The notes: generated from the letters alone by a model not told the origin. A stretch of DNA of 13,950 nt from an uncultured Oscillibacter sp. (GCF_910587525.1 NZ_CAJULS010000058.1:1-13950); one strand, 5' to 3'. Positions 5,278 through 13,950 are shown, counted from the first letter of the stretch. Numbers and translations: made by a program.

Positions 5278-5306
5278 AAAAAGGGCCTGCCGCAGCAGAC
5301 CCTTTT
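5278..5306 (-). terminator. Intrinsic terminator of rpmE
   Basis: On the minus strand AAAGGGTCTGC pairs with GCAGGCCCTTT (one G-U pair) around a 4-nt loop, followed by a T-rich tail (TTTTTCTTT). It begins 9 nt after the rpmE stop codon. Confidence 0.9.
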
Positions 5307-5315
5307 GCGCACTTC

Positions 5316-5519
5316 TCACTTGTCCAGGCCAAAACGCTTGTTGAACTTGGCCACGCGTCCGCCGGTATCCACCAGCTTCTGCTTGCCCGTGAAGAAGGGG
5401 TGACACTTAGAGCAGACTTCCACCTTGATATCCTTCTTGGTAGAACCTGTCTCAATCACATTACCGCAGGCGCATGTAATCGTAGTCTGCTGATAATTGG
5501 GATGGATTCCTTCCTTCAT
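5316..5519 (-). CDS. rpmE: 50S ribosomal protein L31, zinc-binding form
   Basis: 67 residues, normal length. It starts [10 protein letters not shown], the L31 hallmark, and carries four cysteines, C16 and C18 (CAC) and C36 and C39 ([12 protein letters not shown]). These are the zinc ligands of the C-plus type, unlike the zinc-free RpmE2/YtjA form that replaces it in zinc shortage. L31 sits on the large subunit and bridges to the small one. A weak AGAGG lies about 12 nt upstream of the ATG, more distant than usual. A promoter at 5588-5616 and a strong terminator at 5278-5306 make it a single-gene unit. Confidence 0.98.
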   Translation of the reverse strand: MKEGIHPNYQQTTITCACGNVIETGSTKKDIKVEVCSKCHPFFTGKQKLVDTGGRVAKFNKRFGLDK

Positions 5520-5587
5520 TGCTCTCGTTCACCTCTTTCGCTTCCAGACTACCTCTGAAAAGCTTTCACCTCACAAAGGCGATAATT

Positions 5588-5616
5588 AGTGTACCACAGG
5601 GAAATCAGAAATGCAA
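5588..5616 (-). promoter_or_regulatory. Promoter for rpmE
   Basis: On the minus strand TTGCAT (5616-5611) and TACACT (5593-5588) are spaced by 17 nt, each matching four of six consensus positions. The leader to the rpmE ATG would be about 60 nt. Confidence 0.5.
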
Positions 5617-5685
5617 GTCTTTTTCTGCTGAAAATCGAATTTTTTTCAAAATCCGGCAAACAGGCGGGAGATTGTGCCGGTTTCC

Positions 5686-5714
5686 TCGACCTGGGGAAAA
5701 ATCTATGGTATACT
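5686..5714 (+). promoter_or_regulatory. Candidate promoter for the GH13 gene
   Basis: TCGACC (5686-5691) and TATACT (5709-5714) are spaced by 17 nt. The -10 box matches five of six positions and the -35 four of six. Transcription would start near 5721, upstream of the ribosome site at 5740-5747. Confidence 0.5.
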
Positions 5715-5754
5715 GTTGTTCATTGGCATCTCGCCGGAAAGGAAGGTTTTTCAT

Positions 5755-7065
5755 ATGTGGGCGGACAAGAGCGTATTTTATCAAATTTATCCTCTGGGCT
5801 TCTGCGGGGCTCCCAGAGAGAACGACGGCGTCCCAGCCAGCCGCATTGGCAAGATCGGGGACTGGGCGGAACAAATCCGGCGTTTGGGAGCGGACGCGGT
5901 GTACCTCTCCCCCGTCTTTGAGAGCGACCGCCACGGCTACGACACCCGGGACTACCGGAAAATCGACTGCCGCCTGGGTACCAACGAGGACTTCGCCAGA
6001 GTCTGCGAGACTCTCCACAGCCACGGAATCCGGGTGGTGCTGGATGGGGTGTTCAACCACGTGGGCCGGGGCTTCTGGGCCTTCCGAGACGTGCAGGAGA
6101 GGAGATGGGACTCCCCCTACAAGGACTGGTTCCACATCAATTTCGACGGCAATTCGGGCTACAACGACGGCTTCTGGTACGAGGGCTGGGAGGGCCACTA
6201 CGAGCTGGTGAAGCTGAATCTGCGGAACCCGGCGGTGTCGGACTACCTGCTGGAGTGTGTGCAGTTCTGGGCGGACAGCTTCGGCATCGACGGCCTGCGG
6301 CTGGACGTGGCCTACTGCCTGGACAAGGACTTCCTACGCCGCCTGCGGCAGTTCTGCGACGGACTGAAACCGGAGTTCTTTCTGCTGGGGGAAACCCTCC
6401 ACGGGGACTACAACCAGTGGGTCAACGGCGAGATGCTCCACTCCTGCACCAACTACGAGTGCTACAAGGGCCTTTACTCCGCACTGAACTCCATGAACCT
6501 CTTTGAGATCGTCCACAGCCTCAAGCGGCAGTTCGGCCCGGAGCCATGGACGCTGTACAAGGGAAAGCGCCTGCTGTGCTTTGCCGACAACCACGATGTC
6601 ACCCGGGCGGCCTCCATCCTGCAAAATCCCGCCCACCTGCCGCTGATGTACGGCATCCTCTTCGGAATGCCTGGCATCCCCTGCGTCTATTACGGCAGTG
6701 AGTGGGGCGCTCTAGGGGACAAATCCCAGGGGGACGACGCCCTGCGGCCCTGCTTTGACGCACCCCAGTGGACGGATTTGACAGACCGGATCGCCGCCAT
6801 GATAAAGGCCCACCGGGAGAGCGAGGCGCTGTGCCTCGGGGATTTCCATGAGCTGGTGCTCACCAACCGGCAGACCGTGTTCCAGCGCCGGACGGACAGC
6901 GAGCGGGTACTGGTGGCGGTAAATGCCGACGGTGCGCCTTACACGGCCCACTTTGACGCCGGCTGCGGCCGGGCGGTGGACCTCCTCACCGGAAAGCTCC
7001 ACGACTTCGGCGGCGGCAGTGAGCTGCCCCCTTACAGCGTGGCCTATTGGAAGTGCGAGCGGTAA
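5755..7065 (+). CDS. Cytoplasmic GH13 alpha-amylase-family glycosidase
   Basis: 436 residues from the ATG at 5755, chosen because AAGGAAGG stands 8 nt before it and homology starts at ADKSVFYQIYPLGF; an earlier ATG at 5674 lies upstream of the promoter and is rejected. All four GH13 regions are present: DGVFNHVG at 97-104; GLRLDVAY at 180-187 with nucleophile D184; GETLHG at 212-217 with acid/base E213; and ADNHDVTR at 277-284 with D281. A small beta-domain fills about 370-436. There is no signal peptide, and no N-terminal starch-binding or neopullulanase domain, so it is a compact intracellular enzyme acting on imported malto-oligosaccharides or glycogen-like glucans (inferred). The exact specificity (alpha-amylase, alpha-glucosidase, maltogenic) cannot be read from the motifs. 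It has its own promoter and terminator; no sugar transporter or regulator is adjacent. Confidence 0.95.
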   Translation: MWADKSVFYQIYPLGFCGAPRENDGVPASRIGKIGDWAEQIRRLGADAVYLSPVFESDRHGYDTRDYRKIDCRLGTNEDFARVCETLHSHGIRVVLDGVFNHVGRGFWAFRDVQERRWDSPYKDWFHINFDGNSGYNDGFWYEGWEGHYELVKLNLRNPAVSDYLLECVQFWADSFGIDGLRLDVAYCLDKDFLRRLRQFCDGLKPEFFLLGETLHGDYNQWVNGEMLHSCTNYECYKGLYSALNSMNLFEIVHSLKRQFGPEPWTLYKGKRLLCFADNHDVTRAASILQNPAHLPLMYGILFGMPGIPCVYYGSEWGALGDKSQGDDALRPCFDAPQWTDLTDRIAAMIKAHRESEALCLGDFHELVLTNRQTVFQRRTDSERVLVAVNADGAPYTAHFDAGCGRAVDLLTGKLHDFGGGSELPPYSVAYWKCER

Positions 7066-7074
7066 ATCCCAGTG

Positions 7075-7115
7075 CAAAAGAGCCCCGGCGGACAGATGTC
7101 CCCGGGGCTCTTTTG
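7075..7115. terminator. Bidirectional terminator between GH13 and SRPBCC genes
   Basis: CAAAAGAGCCCCGG (7075-7088) and CCGGGGCTCTTTTG (7102-7115) form a perfect 14-bp stem with a 13-nt loop. The A/T ends supply U-runs in both directions. It serves the plus-strand GH13 gene and the minus-strand addBA operon, whose last stop codon abuts it at 7116. Confidence 0.88.
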
Positions 7116-7511
7116 TCACAGGTCCAGGGCCTCTCTCAGGTCCGCCAGATACTGCCGCTGCTGCTTTTTGAGATACACCGCTGCAAAGGGGCGCATCCAA
7201 GCCCTTTTCGGTGTCACATCCTCGGTAAAAGTCACGGTGCAGCCGCCGGCGGCGGGAAGAAACTCCCCCGTCCAGCGGCCCTTTATATTTTTGTTCTCCA
7301 GGTCAAAGGCCCAGTAATGGGGCGGCTCCAGCCGGGTAACTGTGAAGGTTGTGGCAAAGCCGTCCCCCGTGTACTCCACAAAAGCCATCTCGCCGGCAGT
7401 CTCCACCCGCGCCACATCGCTCCGCCAGTCCTGACGGGAGAGGTCCGTCACCGTCTCCCAGACCCGCTCCACAGGACAGGCCAATTTCGCCGTGATACAC
7501 AATCTTGGCAT
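7116..7511 (-). CDS. SRPBCC-family (polyketide cyclase/START-like) protein
   Basis: 131 residues from the ATG at 7511. GGAGG lies 6 nt upstream and overlaps the end of addA; a longer upstream frame reads through addA and is rejected. The start is one base after the addA stop, so it is translationally linked to addA. The sequence fits the SRPBCC/Bet v1 helix-grip fold: MPRLCITAKLACPVERVWETVTDLSRQDWRSDV, then strands such as GEMAFVEYTGDGFATTFTVTRLEPPHYWAFDLE and NIKGRWTGEFLPAAGGCTVTFTEDV, and a long C-terminal helix, KKQQRQYLADLREAL. Such proteins bind hydrophobic ligands; the ligand is unknown here. A direct repair role is not implied by the fold. It is followed by the terminator at 7075-7115. 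Confidence 0.85.
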   Translation of the reverse strand: MPRLCITAKLACPVERVWETVTDLSRQDWRSDVARVETAGEMAFVEYTGDGFATTFTVTRLEPPHYWAFDLENKNIKGRWTGEFLPAAGGCTVTFTEDVTPKRAWMRPFAAVYLKKQQRQYLADLREALDL

Positions 7512-7512
7512 A

Positions 7513-10500
7513 TTACACCTCCACAGCCTCTCCCGTGTGCAGAAAGTACAGCACTTTCCGGGCCACCGGCCTCTCCAGCACCTGCTCCAGCGCCCGGCTG
7601 TACGCCTCCAGCTGGGGACGGTAGTGCTCCGCGCGGCGGCGGATATCATCCGCTGTCCGGACGTGGTCAGTCTTGAAATCCACCACTGTCACCCCCGCGC
7701 CGGTTTCAAAGCAGCAGTCCACCACGCCCTGAAGGAGCATGGCCTCCTCCGCCGGCGCCTTGGGGTCATAGTACCGGGCCTCCATCAGCAGCGTAAAGCG
7801 GTACTCCCGCAGGACATTTTTTCCGCTCCGGATCTCCTCCGCCAGGGGCGAGATCAGGAACCGCTCCAAGGCCGGGATATCCACCGCCGCCGCCTGTTCT
7901 GCCGTCAGCAGCGCTTTCTTCTCCATAGCCGCCACCTGGGCCGCCGCATCTGCCGTTCCGAAATCCAGGTACTGGAGCGCCAGATGGACAGCAGTGCCCC
8001 GCTCTGCCGGCGTCAGGCCATGGCTCTCCTGCCGGAATTTCGGCTGGGACAACGGCCGGAGATAGGGCGTGTGGGCGGCGTTTTCCGCAATCTCCTCATC
8101 CAGAGCCCGGCCTTTGAGCTGCGTGGCGGTGATCTTGGCGGGAAGGCGGGTCTCCCGGCTGTGGGGATATGTAAATTCCAACAGACCCGGATCAAAGTCC
8201 CCGGTCTCCGCCGTCTCCCCCTCCCTGGACAGGCCGGCGGCGGTGTGAGGATGGAAGTCCTCACTGTCATGGATGAACACCTGCCAGGACACGTCGCCTC
8301 CGGCATAGGGCACCGCCCCCTCCGCCTCCGCAAAAGACCGCAGGGGTGCCGCCTCAGGACGGCACAGCAGGGGCAGCAGCAGCCAATCCCCAAAGGACTT
8401 CGCCGATGCCGCCGTCTCCGGCAGAACCGGACATGAGGCCATGGCGCAGAGCTTTTGCAGCCGCCCTTCCGCATGGTACATGGCGTCCACCAAAATCAGC
8501 TTCTCCTTGGGCCGGGTCATGGCTACGTACAAAATCCTCTGCTCCTCCGCCAGATTCTCCCGCCGCAGCTTCTCCTCCACCGCCCGCCGGGCCAGGGTAG
8601 GATATTGGATTTTCCGCTCCAGGTCCACCCGCCGGGGCCCCAGGCCCATCTCCGGATGGACCAGCACCGGCGTGTCAAAGTCCTGCCGGGAGAAGGCGTG
8701 GTCCAGGTCCGCCAGGATGACGATGGGGAACTCCAGGCCCTTGGATTTGTGGATACTCATAAGCCGCACGCCGTTCGCCGCCGCCGCGGAGGAGGCGGCA
8801 GGGGCCTCCCCGGCCTCCAGCAGCCGCCGCAGATGGGTCACAAAGGCAAAGAGCCCCCGGTATCCACCGCTCTCAAACTTCTCCGCCTGCCGGCTCAGGG
8901 CAATGAGGTTTTCCCGCCGCTCCACGCCCCGGTCCATGGCGCCGAAAACACCCAGGACGTTCAGCGTATTGTAGATGTGCCACACCAGCCGGTGAACATC
9001 CATGTCCCAGGCCGCCTGCCGCAGGGCCGCCAGGGTCTCCAGAAAGGCGGCGCAGTCCGCCCCGCCGTCGGCCTTCACCGCATCGTAGAAGTCCCCCTCC
9101 CTAACTCCGCCGCGGATCTCCGCCAGCCGGTCCGGCGTAAAGCCAAAGAGAGGCGAGCGCAGCACGGCGATCAGCGGCACATCCTGCCGGGGGTTGTCCA
9201 CCAGGGACAGCAGGGCCACCATCACGGAAACCTCCATGGTCTCGAAGAAATCCTCGCTCTCGTCAAAGGAGCAGGGCACATCCCGCTCCGCCAGCGCCTG
9301 TGCAAAGGCGGCCAGCCGGCTCCCGGGGGAGCGCATCAGGATCACAATATCCTCCGGCCGGCAGGGGCGGAAGGTCCCGTCCTCCTCCGTCACGGGGTAT
9401 CCCTCGTCCAGCAGCCGCCGGATGCGCGCCGCCACAAACCGGGCCTCCGCCGTCAGCTTTTTCACCGGGCGGTCGTTCTCCGCAGACCGCTGGCGGGCGG
9501 AGATCAGGTGAAATTCCGTCTGGCAGTCCCGGCGCTCCGGGTAGTAGGCCGCGCCAAAGTGAAGGGCCTCGTCCTCCCCGTAGGCCATCTCCCCCATCTC
9601 CGGAGAGAGGATGTTGGCAAAGATAAAGTTGGCCGCATCCAGAATCTCCCGCCGGGATCGGAAGTTTTTGGACAGGAGGATCTTCCGCTCCTCTCCCTCC
9701 TCCGCCTCCTCCCAGGGCTTGAAGCGTTCGTACTTCTCCAGGAAGATGGTGGGGTCCGCCAGGCGGAAGCGGTAGATGCTCTGCTTCACATCCCCCACGG
9801 TGAAGATGTTCCGCCCGTCTCTGGATACGGCCCGGAAGATGGCGTTTTGCACCTCGTTGGTGTCCTGGTACTCATCCACCAAAATCTCCTGATACCGCCC
9901 CGCCACCTGCTCTCCCAGCTCTGTGGGGCCGCCCTCCGGCCTCACCAGCAGCGCCAGCGCCAGGTGCTCCTGGTCAGAGAAGTCCGCCGCGTTCAGCCGC
10001 AGCTTCTCCACCCGGTAGGCCTCGCCGAAATCCGCTGCCAGCGCCAAAAGGGCCTCCATGGCCGGGGCCACGGCCCGCAGGTCCTCCATGGCCTCCTCCC
10101 CGCTGACATCCAGCAGGCCCAGAATCTTTTTTGTCTCCGCCTTGCAGCTGTCCCAGACCTGCTTCAGGGCGGTCACCTCCGGGTCGTCCTTGCGGCCCCT
10201 GGGGGTATTCAGCCGGGGGAAGGTGATCTCCGGCGCCGCCCGGCGGGCAGCCTCCCAGGTCTCCGCCTCCCCCAGAGCCTGAAATCCCCAGGCGGCGGCG
10301 AGAAATTTTTCACCGTAGCCGGAGGAGAGGGCCGCGTCGTCCTCGGTCCGCAGCGCCCAGCGGCGGAGAAGCTCCGCCCAGTGGAGGGCTTTTCGACGAA
10401 TGAAGCGCAGCAGCTCCCCGGCGTAGGGGGTGCCGTCAAAACCACCCTCCAAACGGGACCAGGCCTCCCGGCTCTCTGCGAGCCAGCGGTCCGGATAGGC

Positions 10501-11073
10501 GTGGCTTTGCAGCTTTCCGTAGACCTCCAGCACCAGCGCCGCAAGGCGCGAGTCGCCCCGCCCCGCCCCCAGGGTGTCGGCCAGGAGCTCCCGTCCCGGG
10601 GTCAATCCATCGTAAAACTGTTCCAGGACCCGCTCCAGCACCCGCTGGCGGAGAAGCTTTGCGTCGCTCTCGTCCAGCACCCGGAAGTCCGGCGTCAGGG
10701 CGTGGCGGTCCCCCTCCCGGGCCAGGAGATGGGTATTTTCCCGCAGCAGGGCTGCGCAAAAGGCGTCTACCGTCTTGATGTCCGCCTGATACACCCGCAG
10801 GAGCTGGCGCTTCAGGTGCCCGTCCCCCGGGTTCTCCGCCAGACGCTTCGTCAGCTCCGCGGCGATCTTGCTCCGCAGCTCCGCCGCCGCGGCCTTGGTA
10901 TAGGTGATAATGAGGAAGTCATCTACATTGCAGTGCTCCTCCGTCACACATCGGAAGAGCCGCTCCACCAGCACCTTGGTCTTGCCGGAGCCTGCGGCGG
11001 CGGACACCAGGAGGCTGCCGCCCCGGTTCTCCACCACGGCCCGCTGCTGGGGGGTCAGTGTGAGCTTTGCCAT
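7513..11073 (-). CDS. addA: AddA, helicase-nuclease subunit of AddAB
   Basis: 1186 residues, family-typical. AddA is the motor and one nuclease of the AddAB complex, which resects double-strand breaks and loads RecA (the Firmicute counterpart of RecBCD). UvrD-type helicase motifs: Walker A AAAGSGKT at 25-32, motif Ia TYTKAAAAEL at 57-66, Walker B LVDEYQDTN at 398-406, motif III VGDVKQSIYRFR at 426-437, motif V MSIHKSKGLEFP at 772-783, motif VI ILYVAMTRPKEKL at 847-859. The C-terminal RecB-type nuclease has H1030, GVVD at 1116-1119, VVDFKTD at 1130-1136 (D1132, K1134) and QLEAY at 1154-1158, so it should be active. The start ATG follows the addB stop by one base, with AGGAGGG in the addB end serving as ribosome site. 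The SRPBCC gene follows directly. Confidence 0.98.
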   Translation of the reverse strand: MAKLTLTPQQRAVVENRGGSLLVSAAAGSGKTKVLVERLFRCVTEEHCNVDDFLIITYTKAAAAELRSKIAAELTKRLAENPGDGHLKRQLLRVYQADIKTVDAFCAALLRENTHLLAREGDRHALTPDFRVLDESDAKLLRQRVLERVLEQFYDGLTPGRELLADTLGAGRGDSRLAALVLEVYGKLQSHAYPDRWLAESREAWSRLEGGFDGTPYAGELLRFIRRKALHWAELLRRWALRTEDDAALSSGYGEKFLAAAWGFQALGEAETWEAARRAAPEITFPRLNTPRGRKDDPEVTALKQVWDSCKAETKKILGLLDVSGEEAMEDLRAVAPAMEALLALAADFGEAYRVEKLRLNAADFSDQEHLALALLVRPEGGPTELGEQVAGRYQEILVDEYQDTNEVQNAIFRAVSRDGRNIFTVGDVKQSIYRFRLADPTIFLEKYERFKPWEEAEEGEERKILLSKNFRSRREILDAANFIFANILSPEMGEMAYGEDEALHFGAAYYPERRDCQTEFHLISARQRSAENDRPVKKLTAEARFVAARIRRLLDEGYPVTEEDGTFRPCRPEDIVILMRSPGSRLAAFAQALAERDVPCSFDESEDFFETMEVSVMVALLSLVDNPRQDVPLIAVLRSPLFGFTPDRLAEIRGGVREGDFYDAVKADGGADCAAFLETLAALRQAAWDMDVHRLVWHIYNTLNVLGVFGAMDRGVERRENLIALSRQAEKFESGGYRGLFAFVTHLRRLLEAGEAPAASSAAAANGVRLMSIHKSKGLEFPIVILADLDHAFSRQDFDTPVLVHPEMGLGPRRVDLERKIQYPTLARRAVEEKLRRENLAEEQRILYVAMTRPKEKLILVDAMYHAEGRLQKLCAMASCPVLPETAASAKSFGDWLLLPLLCRPEAAPLRSFAEAEGAVPYAGGDVSWQVFIHDSEDFHPHTAAGLSREGETAETGDFDPGLLEFTYPHSRETRLPAKITATQLKGRALDEEIAENAAHTPYLRPLSQPKFRQESHGLTPAERGTAVHLALQYLDFGTADAAAQVAAMEKKALLTAEQAAAVDIPALERFLISPLAEEIRSGKNVLREYRFTLLMEARYYDPKAPAEEAMLLQGVVDCCFETGAGVTVVDFKTDHVRTADDIRRRAEHYRPQLEAYSRALEQVLERPVARKVLYFLHTGEAVEV

Positions 11074-11074
11074 G

Positions 11075-13950
11075 TCATCCCTCCTCTTCCTCGATCTCCC
11101 GCCAGAAGTCCTCGGTCTTCACCGGCAGGATGTAGCGCAGGTGGTCGCCGTCCTGTCCGTCCTGAAAGTGGCAGGCACTGGCCCACTGGCAGTATTTGCA
11201 GTAGCTGTCATCCTCGCCGCGGCACCAGGGGTCGGCATCGATGTCGCCCTGGCGCAGCTCCCGGGCGATGTCGCGCAGCTGCCGCTCCACGTACTTTCCA
11301 AGTTTGCCCAGCCGGGCCGCCGAGGCAATGCTGCCGGAGAGCTCCCCCTTCCGGTTCACCCGCAGGGGCAGATACCGGGGCTCCTGCAAGGCGTCGTGCT
11401 CCATGGCCTGGAGCACCGCCGGCTCCGCCAGCAAGAGCCCTGAGCGGCGAAGCTGCTTTTCCCGCTCGCTTTGCAGCTTCTCCGGGGTAACGTTCCGCTC
11501 CATAGAGAGGATCTCCTCCCTGGCGGGAAGATAGAGCACCCCCGCCGGCTCGATCTCCCTGCCGAAGCGGGCCGTGCCCTCCTTTTGCAGTGTGAAGAGG
11601 TACAGCAGCATCTGGATATCCAGTCCCATCCGCACCGCCGAGAGGTCAAAGGCCTTCCGCCCGGACTTGTAATCCACCACCCGGAGATAGAGCTTATTGT
11701 CCTTTACCCAGCCGTCCACCCGGTCCACCTTGCCGCCCACGCGCAGCTCACCGTCGGGCTCAGAGACCACCACAGCGGGCAAAACGCCGCCGTCCCCGAA
11801 AGAGAGCTCAAACTCCAGAGGGATGAAATCCGAGTGCCGCAGCTCCTCTGCCACCTGCTCCACCACGGCATAGGCCGTGTTCCGCAGCCGGGCGAAGAGA
11901 TACCGGAACCGGGCGCTCTTACCCGCCAGGTCCGGCAGCTCCTGGGCGGCGTATTCCTCGATGTACCTCCGCACCAGGGCGCGGAGCTCCTCCCGCTCCA
12001 CCCGGGCAAAGCCCCCCTGGGCCAATACATCCCGGGTGACGTTCTCCAACAGGTAGTGGAGGAAAGTGCCGATCTGGGGCGCGTCAAAGGCGGCTGGAGT
12101 CCGGGGCTTTGCCCGCAGGCCGTACTCCATGAAATAGGCAAAGTGGCAGGACCGCATCCGCTCCAGCCGGGAGGCGGACATGGCCGCCCGTTCACCGTAC
12201 AGCGCCCGCACCGCCCCGGGGGACAGCGTCCCCCGCCGCAGCCGGGAGGCCCGCTCCATAGCCTCCAGCCGCCTGGAAAAGGCCGGATTTCCCGCGAAGT
12301 AGTTCCACAGCGTCCCACCGGGGGCGCTGCCCGCCGTCTCCAGCGCCGGGAGCGGGGCCGCCAGGCGGTACTCCCGGCCGCCGCTCTCCTTTTCCACCCG
12401 CAGGCGTGGGAACAGCGTCCGCAGCCGTCCCACCACAAAGGCAGGGCGCAGCTCCGCCCCGGCCACATCCGCCGCCGGATAGCTGACCGTCAGTCCCAGC
12501 CTGGGCTGGGCCAAAGCGGCATAGAGGTTCTGGAGCTCGATGCCCATACGGTCCATGCCGGCGGGGGCCAGCTCCACGCCCCGCTGGGCCAGCTCGTCCC
12601 GGTCGTCGCCATTGAGGATGCCGCCCCCCTGGCCGGGGGAGGGCAGGACATGGTCGTTGGCCCCCAGGAGAAAGAGGTACTTGGCCGTGTGCCGGTCATT
12701 CCGGGTGATCTCGCTGACGGACACCTGGTCCAGCGACACGGGGATCGTCCCCACGCTGTACTGGGTCATCACCTGCCGGAACAGCCGGGTGAACTCGTCC
12801 AGACCCATGGGCTCGCCGCCCAGAATCTCCACAAACTGGTCCAGCACACCGCAGAGAATCTCCCACAGCTGGGCAGTTTCCTCCGCGCTTTGAAGCCGCC
12901 CCGCGGCGGCCTGGGAGCGCATCTGGGCCTCCAATGCATCCTGAAGGCTCAGCTCCTCCATAAAACCGTACAGCGCAGCGATCTTCTCCCCCGCCGTCTC
13001 TCCGGCCCTCAGCCCCTCCGCCAGGCGGGCCAGGGGGCGGCGCACCCGGCGGCGCAAGCCGTTGACCCGGTCCAGCTGCGCCTGCCGTCCATCGTTCCAG
13101 GGCACGCCGTATCCGTCCGGGTTTTCCGTCCAGTCCACATCCCGCAGCCACATCCCACCGTGGATCTCCCACTTGAGAACGTAATTCTCCAGCAGGTCAC
13201 ATTCCTCCGGCGTCAATCCAGCCAATCCGGTCTTGAGCCAACGGAACATATCGTCGTACTCATACCCGCCGCCGATGGCAGCCAGCACGCCGGTGAGAAG
13301 ACTCACCGCCGCCCTCTCCAGCACGTCGCTGCGGCGGCTCAGGTAGGCCGGGATGCCGTACCGCTCGAACACGGTCTCGATCGTCCCGGCGTAGTCCGCC
13401 AGGTTCCGGGCAGCCACGGTGATGTCCCGAAAACGGCATTTCCCTGCCGCCGTCAGACGCAGGATGTCCGCCGCCGTCTGCTCCACCTCGGAGAAAACTG
13501 TGTCCGCCTCCCGGAGGCGGATGGCGCCGCACTCCCCCGAAAAAGGCAGATTCTCACCGAAAAAGCACCGTTCCAGATGGCCCAATGCCGTGTCATCTGC
13601 CGCCGCCAGCTCCCGGATCTCCACACGGCAGCCATTTTGCTCCGCCAGACGGCGGAGCCGCTCCAGGGTCTTGAGGGAGGGCTCGAAGATCTCCTCCCGG
13701 CTGCCCAGCTCCCCCAGCAGCGTGACGGTGACAGACCGGGCCTGCCGCAGCAGCACCGACAGCACCCGCCGCTCCTGGGCGTTGAAATAGGTAAAGCCGT
13801 CGATGAAAATGTCCTTCCCGCCGGCGTAGCCGGAATCCTCCAGGTGGTCGCAGAGCTTGCTCATCCGGTCCCGGGCGTCCAGGCCGGGGCGGTGAAGGCG
13901 GGCCTCGTAGGCCCCGTACAGCAGGCTCAGGTCCCGGAGCTTGTCCCGGG
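11075..13950 (-). CDS. addB: AddB, nuclease/inactive-helicase subunit of AddAB (5' end outside window)
   Basis: The frame stays open to the window's right edge, so about 957 C-terminal residues are visible; an ATG at 13864 is internal, since family sequence (KLRDLSLLYGAYEARL) continues upstream. Family-length AddB suggests roughly 200 residues are missing, including any Walker A. AddB pairs with AddA, recognises Chi and cuts one strand. Visible features: IDGFTYFNAQERRVL just after 13864; the [4Fe-4S] cysteines, one in MRSCHFAYFMEYGLR (codon 12146-12148) and three in SYCKYCQWASACHF (codons 11198, 11189, 11171), arranged C-x2-C-x5-C; and the RecB-type nuclease GKVDRVD...VVDYKSG (11667-11740) with QMLLYL, so catalytic D and K are intact. 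The stop codon TGA is one base before the addA ATG. It is the first gene of the addB-addA-SRPBCC operon seen here. Confidence 0.97.
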   Translation of the reverse strand, partial: RDKLRDLSLLYGAYEARLHRPGLDARDRMSKLCDHLEDSGYAGGKDIFIDGFTYFNAQERRVLSVLLRQARSVTVTLLGELGSREEIFEPSLKTLERLRRLAEQNGCRVEIRELAAADDTALGHLERCFFGENLPFSGECGAIRLREADTVFSEVEQTAADILRLTAAGKCRFRDITVAARNLADYAGTIETVFERYGIPAYLSRRSDVLERAAVSLLTGVLAAIGGGYEYDDMFRWLKTGLAGLTPEECDLLENYVLKWEIHGGMWLRDVDWTENPDGYGVPWNDGRQAQLDRVNGLRRRVRRPLARLAEGLRAGETAGEKIAALYGFMEELSLQDALEAQMRSQAAAGRLQSAEETAQLWEILCGVLDQFVEILGGEPMGLDEFTRLFRQVMTQYSVGTIPVSLDQVSVSEITRNDRHTAKYLFLLGANDHVLPSPGQGGGILNGDDRDELAQRGVELAPAGMDRMGIELQNLYAALAQPRLGLTVSYPAADVAGAELRPAFVVGRLRTLFPRLRVEKESGGREYRLAAPLPALETAGSAPGGTLWNYFAGNPAFSRRLEAMERASRLRRGTLSPGAVRALYGERAAMSASRLERMRSCHFAYFMEYGLRAKPRTPAAFDAPQIGTFLHYLLENVTRDVLAQGGFARVEREELRALVRRYIEEYAAQELPDLAGKSARFRYLFARLRNTAYAVVEQVAEELRHSDFIPLEFELSFGDGGVLPAVVVSEPDGELRVGGKVDRVDGWVKDNKLYLRVVDYKSGRKAFDLSAVRMGLDIQMLLYLFTLQKEGTARFGREIEPAGVLYLPAREEILSMERNVTPEKLQSEREKQLRRSGLLLAEPAVLQAMEHDALQEPRYLPLRVNRKGELSGSIASAARLGKLGKYVERQLRDIARELRQGDIDADPWCRGEDDSYCKYCQWASACHFQDGQDGDHLRYILPVKTEDFWREIEEEEG

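Noticed and set aside
5674..5754. An N-terminal extension of the GH13 protein by 27 residues
   Set aside because: The proposed promoter (5686-5714) lies inside it and a good ribosome site precedes the ATG at 5755, where homology begins.
5519..6211. A 230-codon plus-strand frame overlapping the GH13 start
   Set aside because: It is out of frame with the GH13 gene, becomes T/R/S-rich over it, and starts antisense to the rpmE start.
7512..7649. A 46-residue N-terminal extension of the SRPBCC protein
   Set aside because: It reads through the addA 3' end in another frame with R/W/C-rich sequence, while GGAGG directly precedes the ATG at 7511.
8455..11490. A 1011-codon plus-strand open frame opposite addA and the end of addB
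   Set aside because: It lies antisense to two certain genes, has a P/R/G/H/Q-rich composition typical of high-GC shadow frames, no recognisable domain and no ribosome site that I can see.

Overview
This window looks like chromosomal DNA from a high-GC, endospore-forming Firmicute of the Oscillospiraceae kind (Flavonifractor/Oscillibacter-like). That placement is inference from four things: a small acid-soluble spore protein gene, the addB-addA gene order, AGGAGG-type ribosome sites throughout, and GC-rich codon use. Most of the content is core or housekeeping. I see no phage, IS, CRISPR, tRNA or rRNA gene.

Layout, left to right. (1) 1-912, minus: 5' part of an AlbA_2-domain (Schlafen-type) ATP-binding/regulator protein, cut by the window edge, with a cluster of AACATAAGAA-like repeats upstream. 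(2) 1106-1369, minus: alpha/beta-type SASP with an odd C-terminal tail containing a perfect hairpin, diverging from (3) 1626-1853, plus: a 75-aa HMA-fold protein without CXXC. (4) 1887-2522, minus: YigZ/IMPACT-family protein, sharing a bidirectional terminator with gene 3. (5) 2585-2663: a MITE-like element made of two related hairpins. (6) 2713-2952, minus: XRE repressor, diverging from (7) 3031-3303, plus: a 90-aa unknown protein whose strong promoter carries a perfect palindrome. (8) 3290-4561, minus: HflX GTPase, overlapping gene 7 tail to tail. (9) 4577-4685: a block of nested inverted repeats. (10) 4685-5200, minus: flavin reductase-like FMN-binding protein. (11) 5316-5519, minus: zinc-type ribosomal protein L31. 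(12) 5755-7065, plus: cytoplasmic GH13 alpha-amylase-family enzyme. (13) 7116-13950, minus: an operon reading addB (5' end outside the window), addA, then an SRPBCC-family protein.

Functional picture. AddA and AddB form the RecBCD-like helicase-nuclease for double-strand break repair; both nuclease sites and the AddB iron-sulphur cysteines are present. HflX and L31 act on the ribosome. The GH13 enzyme would process internalised oligosaccharides or glycogen-type glucans. The SASP belongs to the forespore programme.

The least explained items are the hairpin-containing SASP tail, the paired-hairpin element with compensatory changes at 2585-2663, the XRE/90-aa pair with its palindromic operator, and the nested inverted repeats between the flavin reductase and hflX. 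I did not find a convincing new multi-gene system. All family calls rest on motifs read by eye; no database search was possible.
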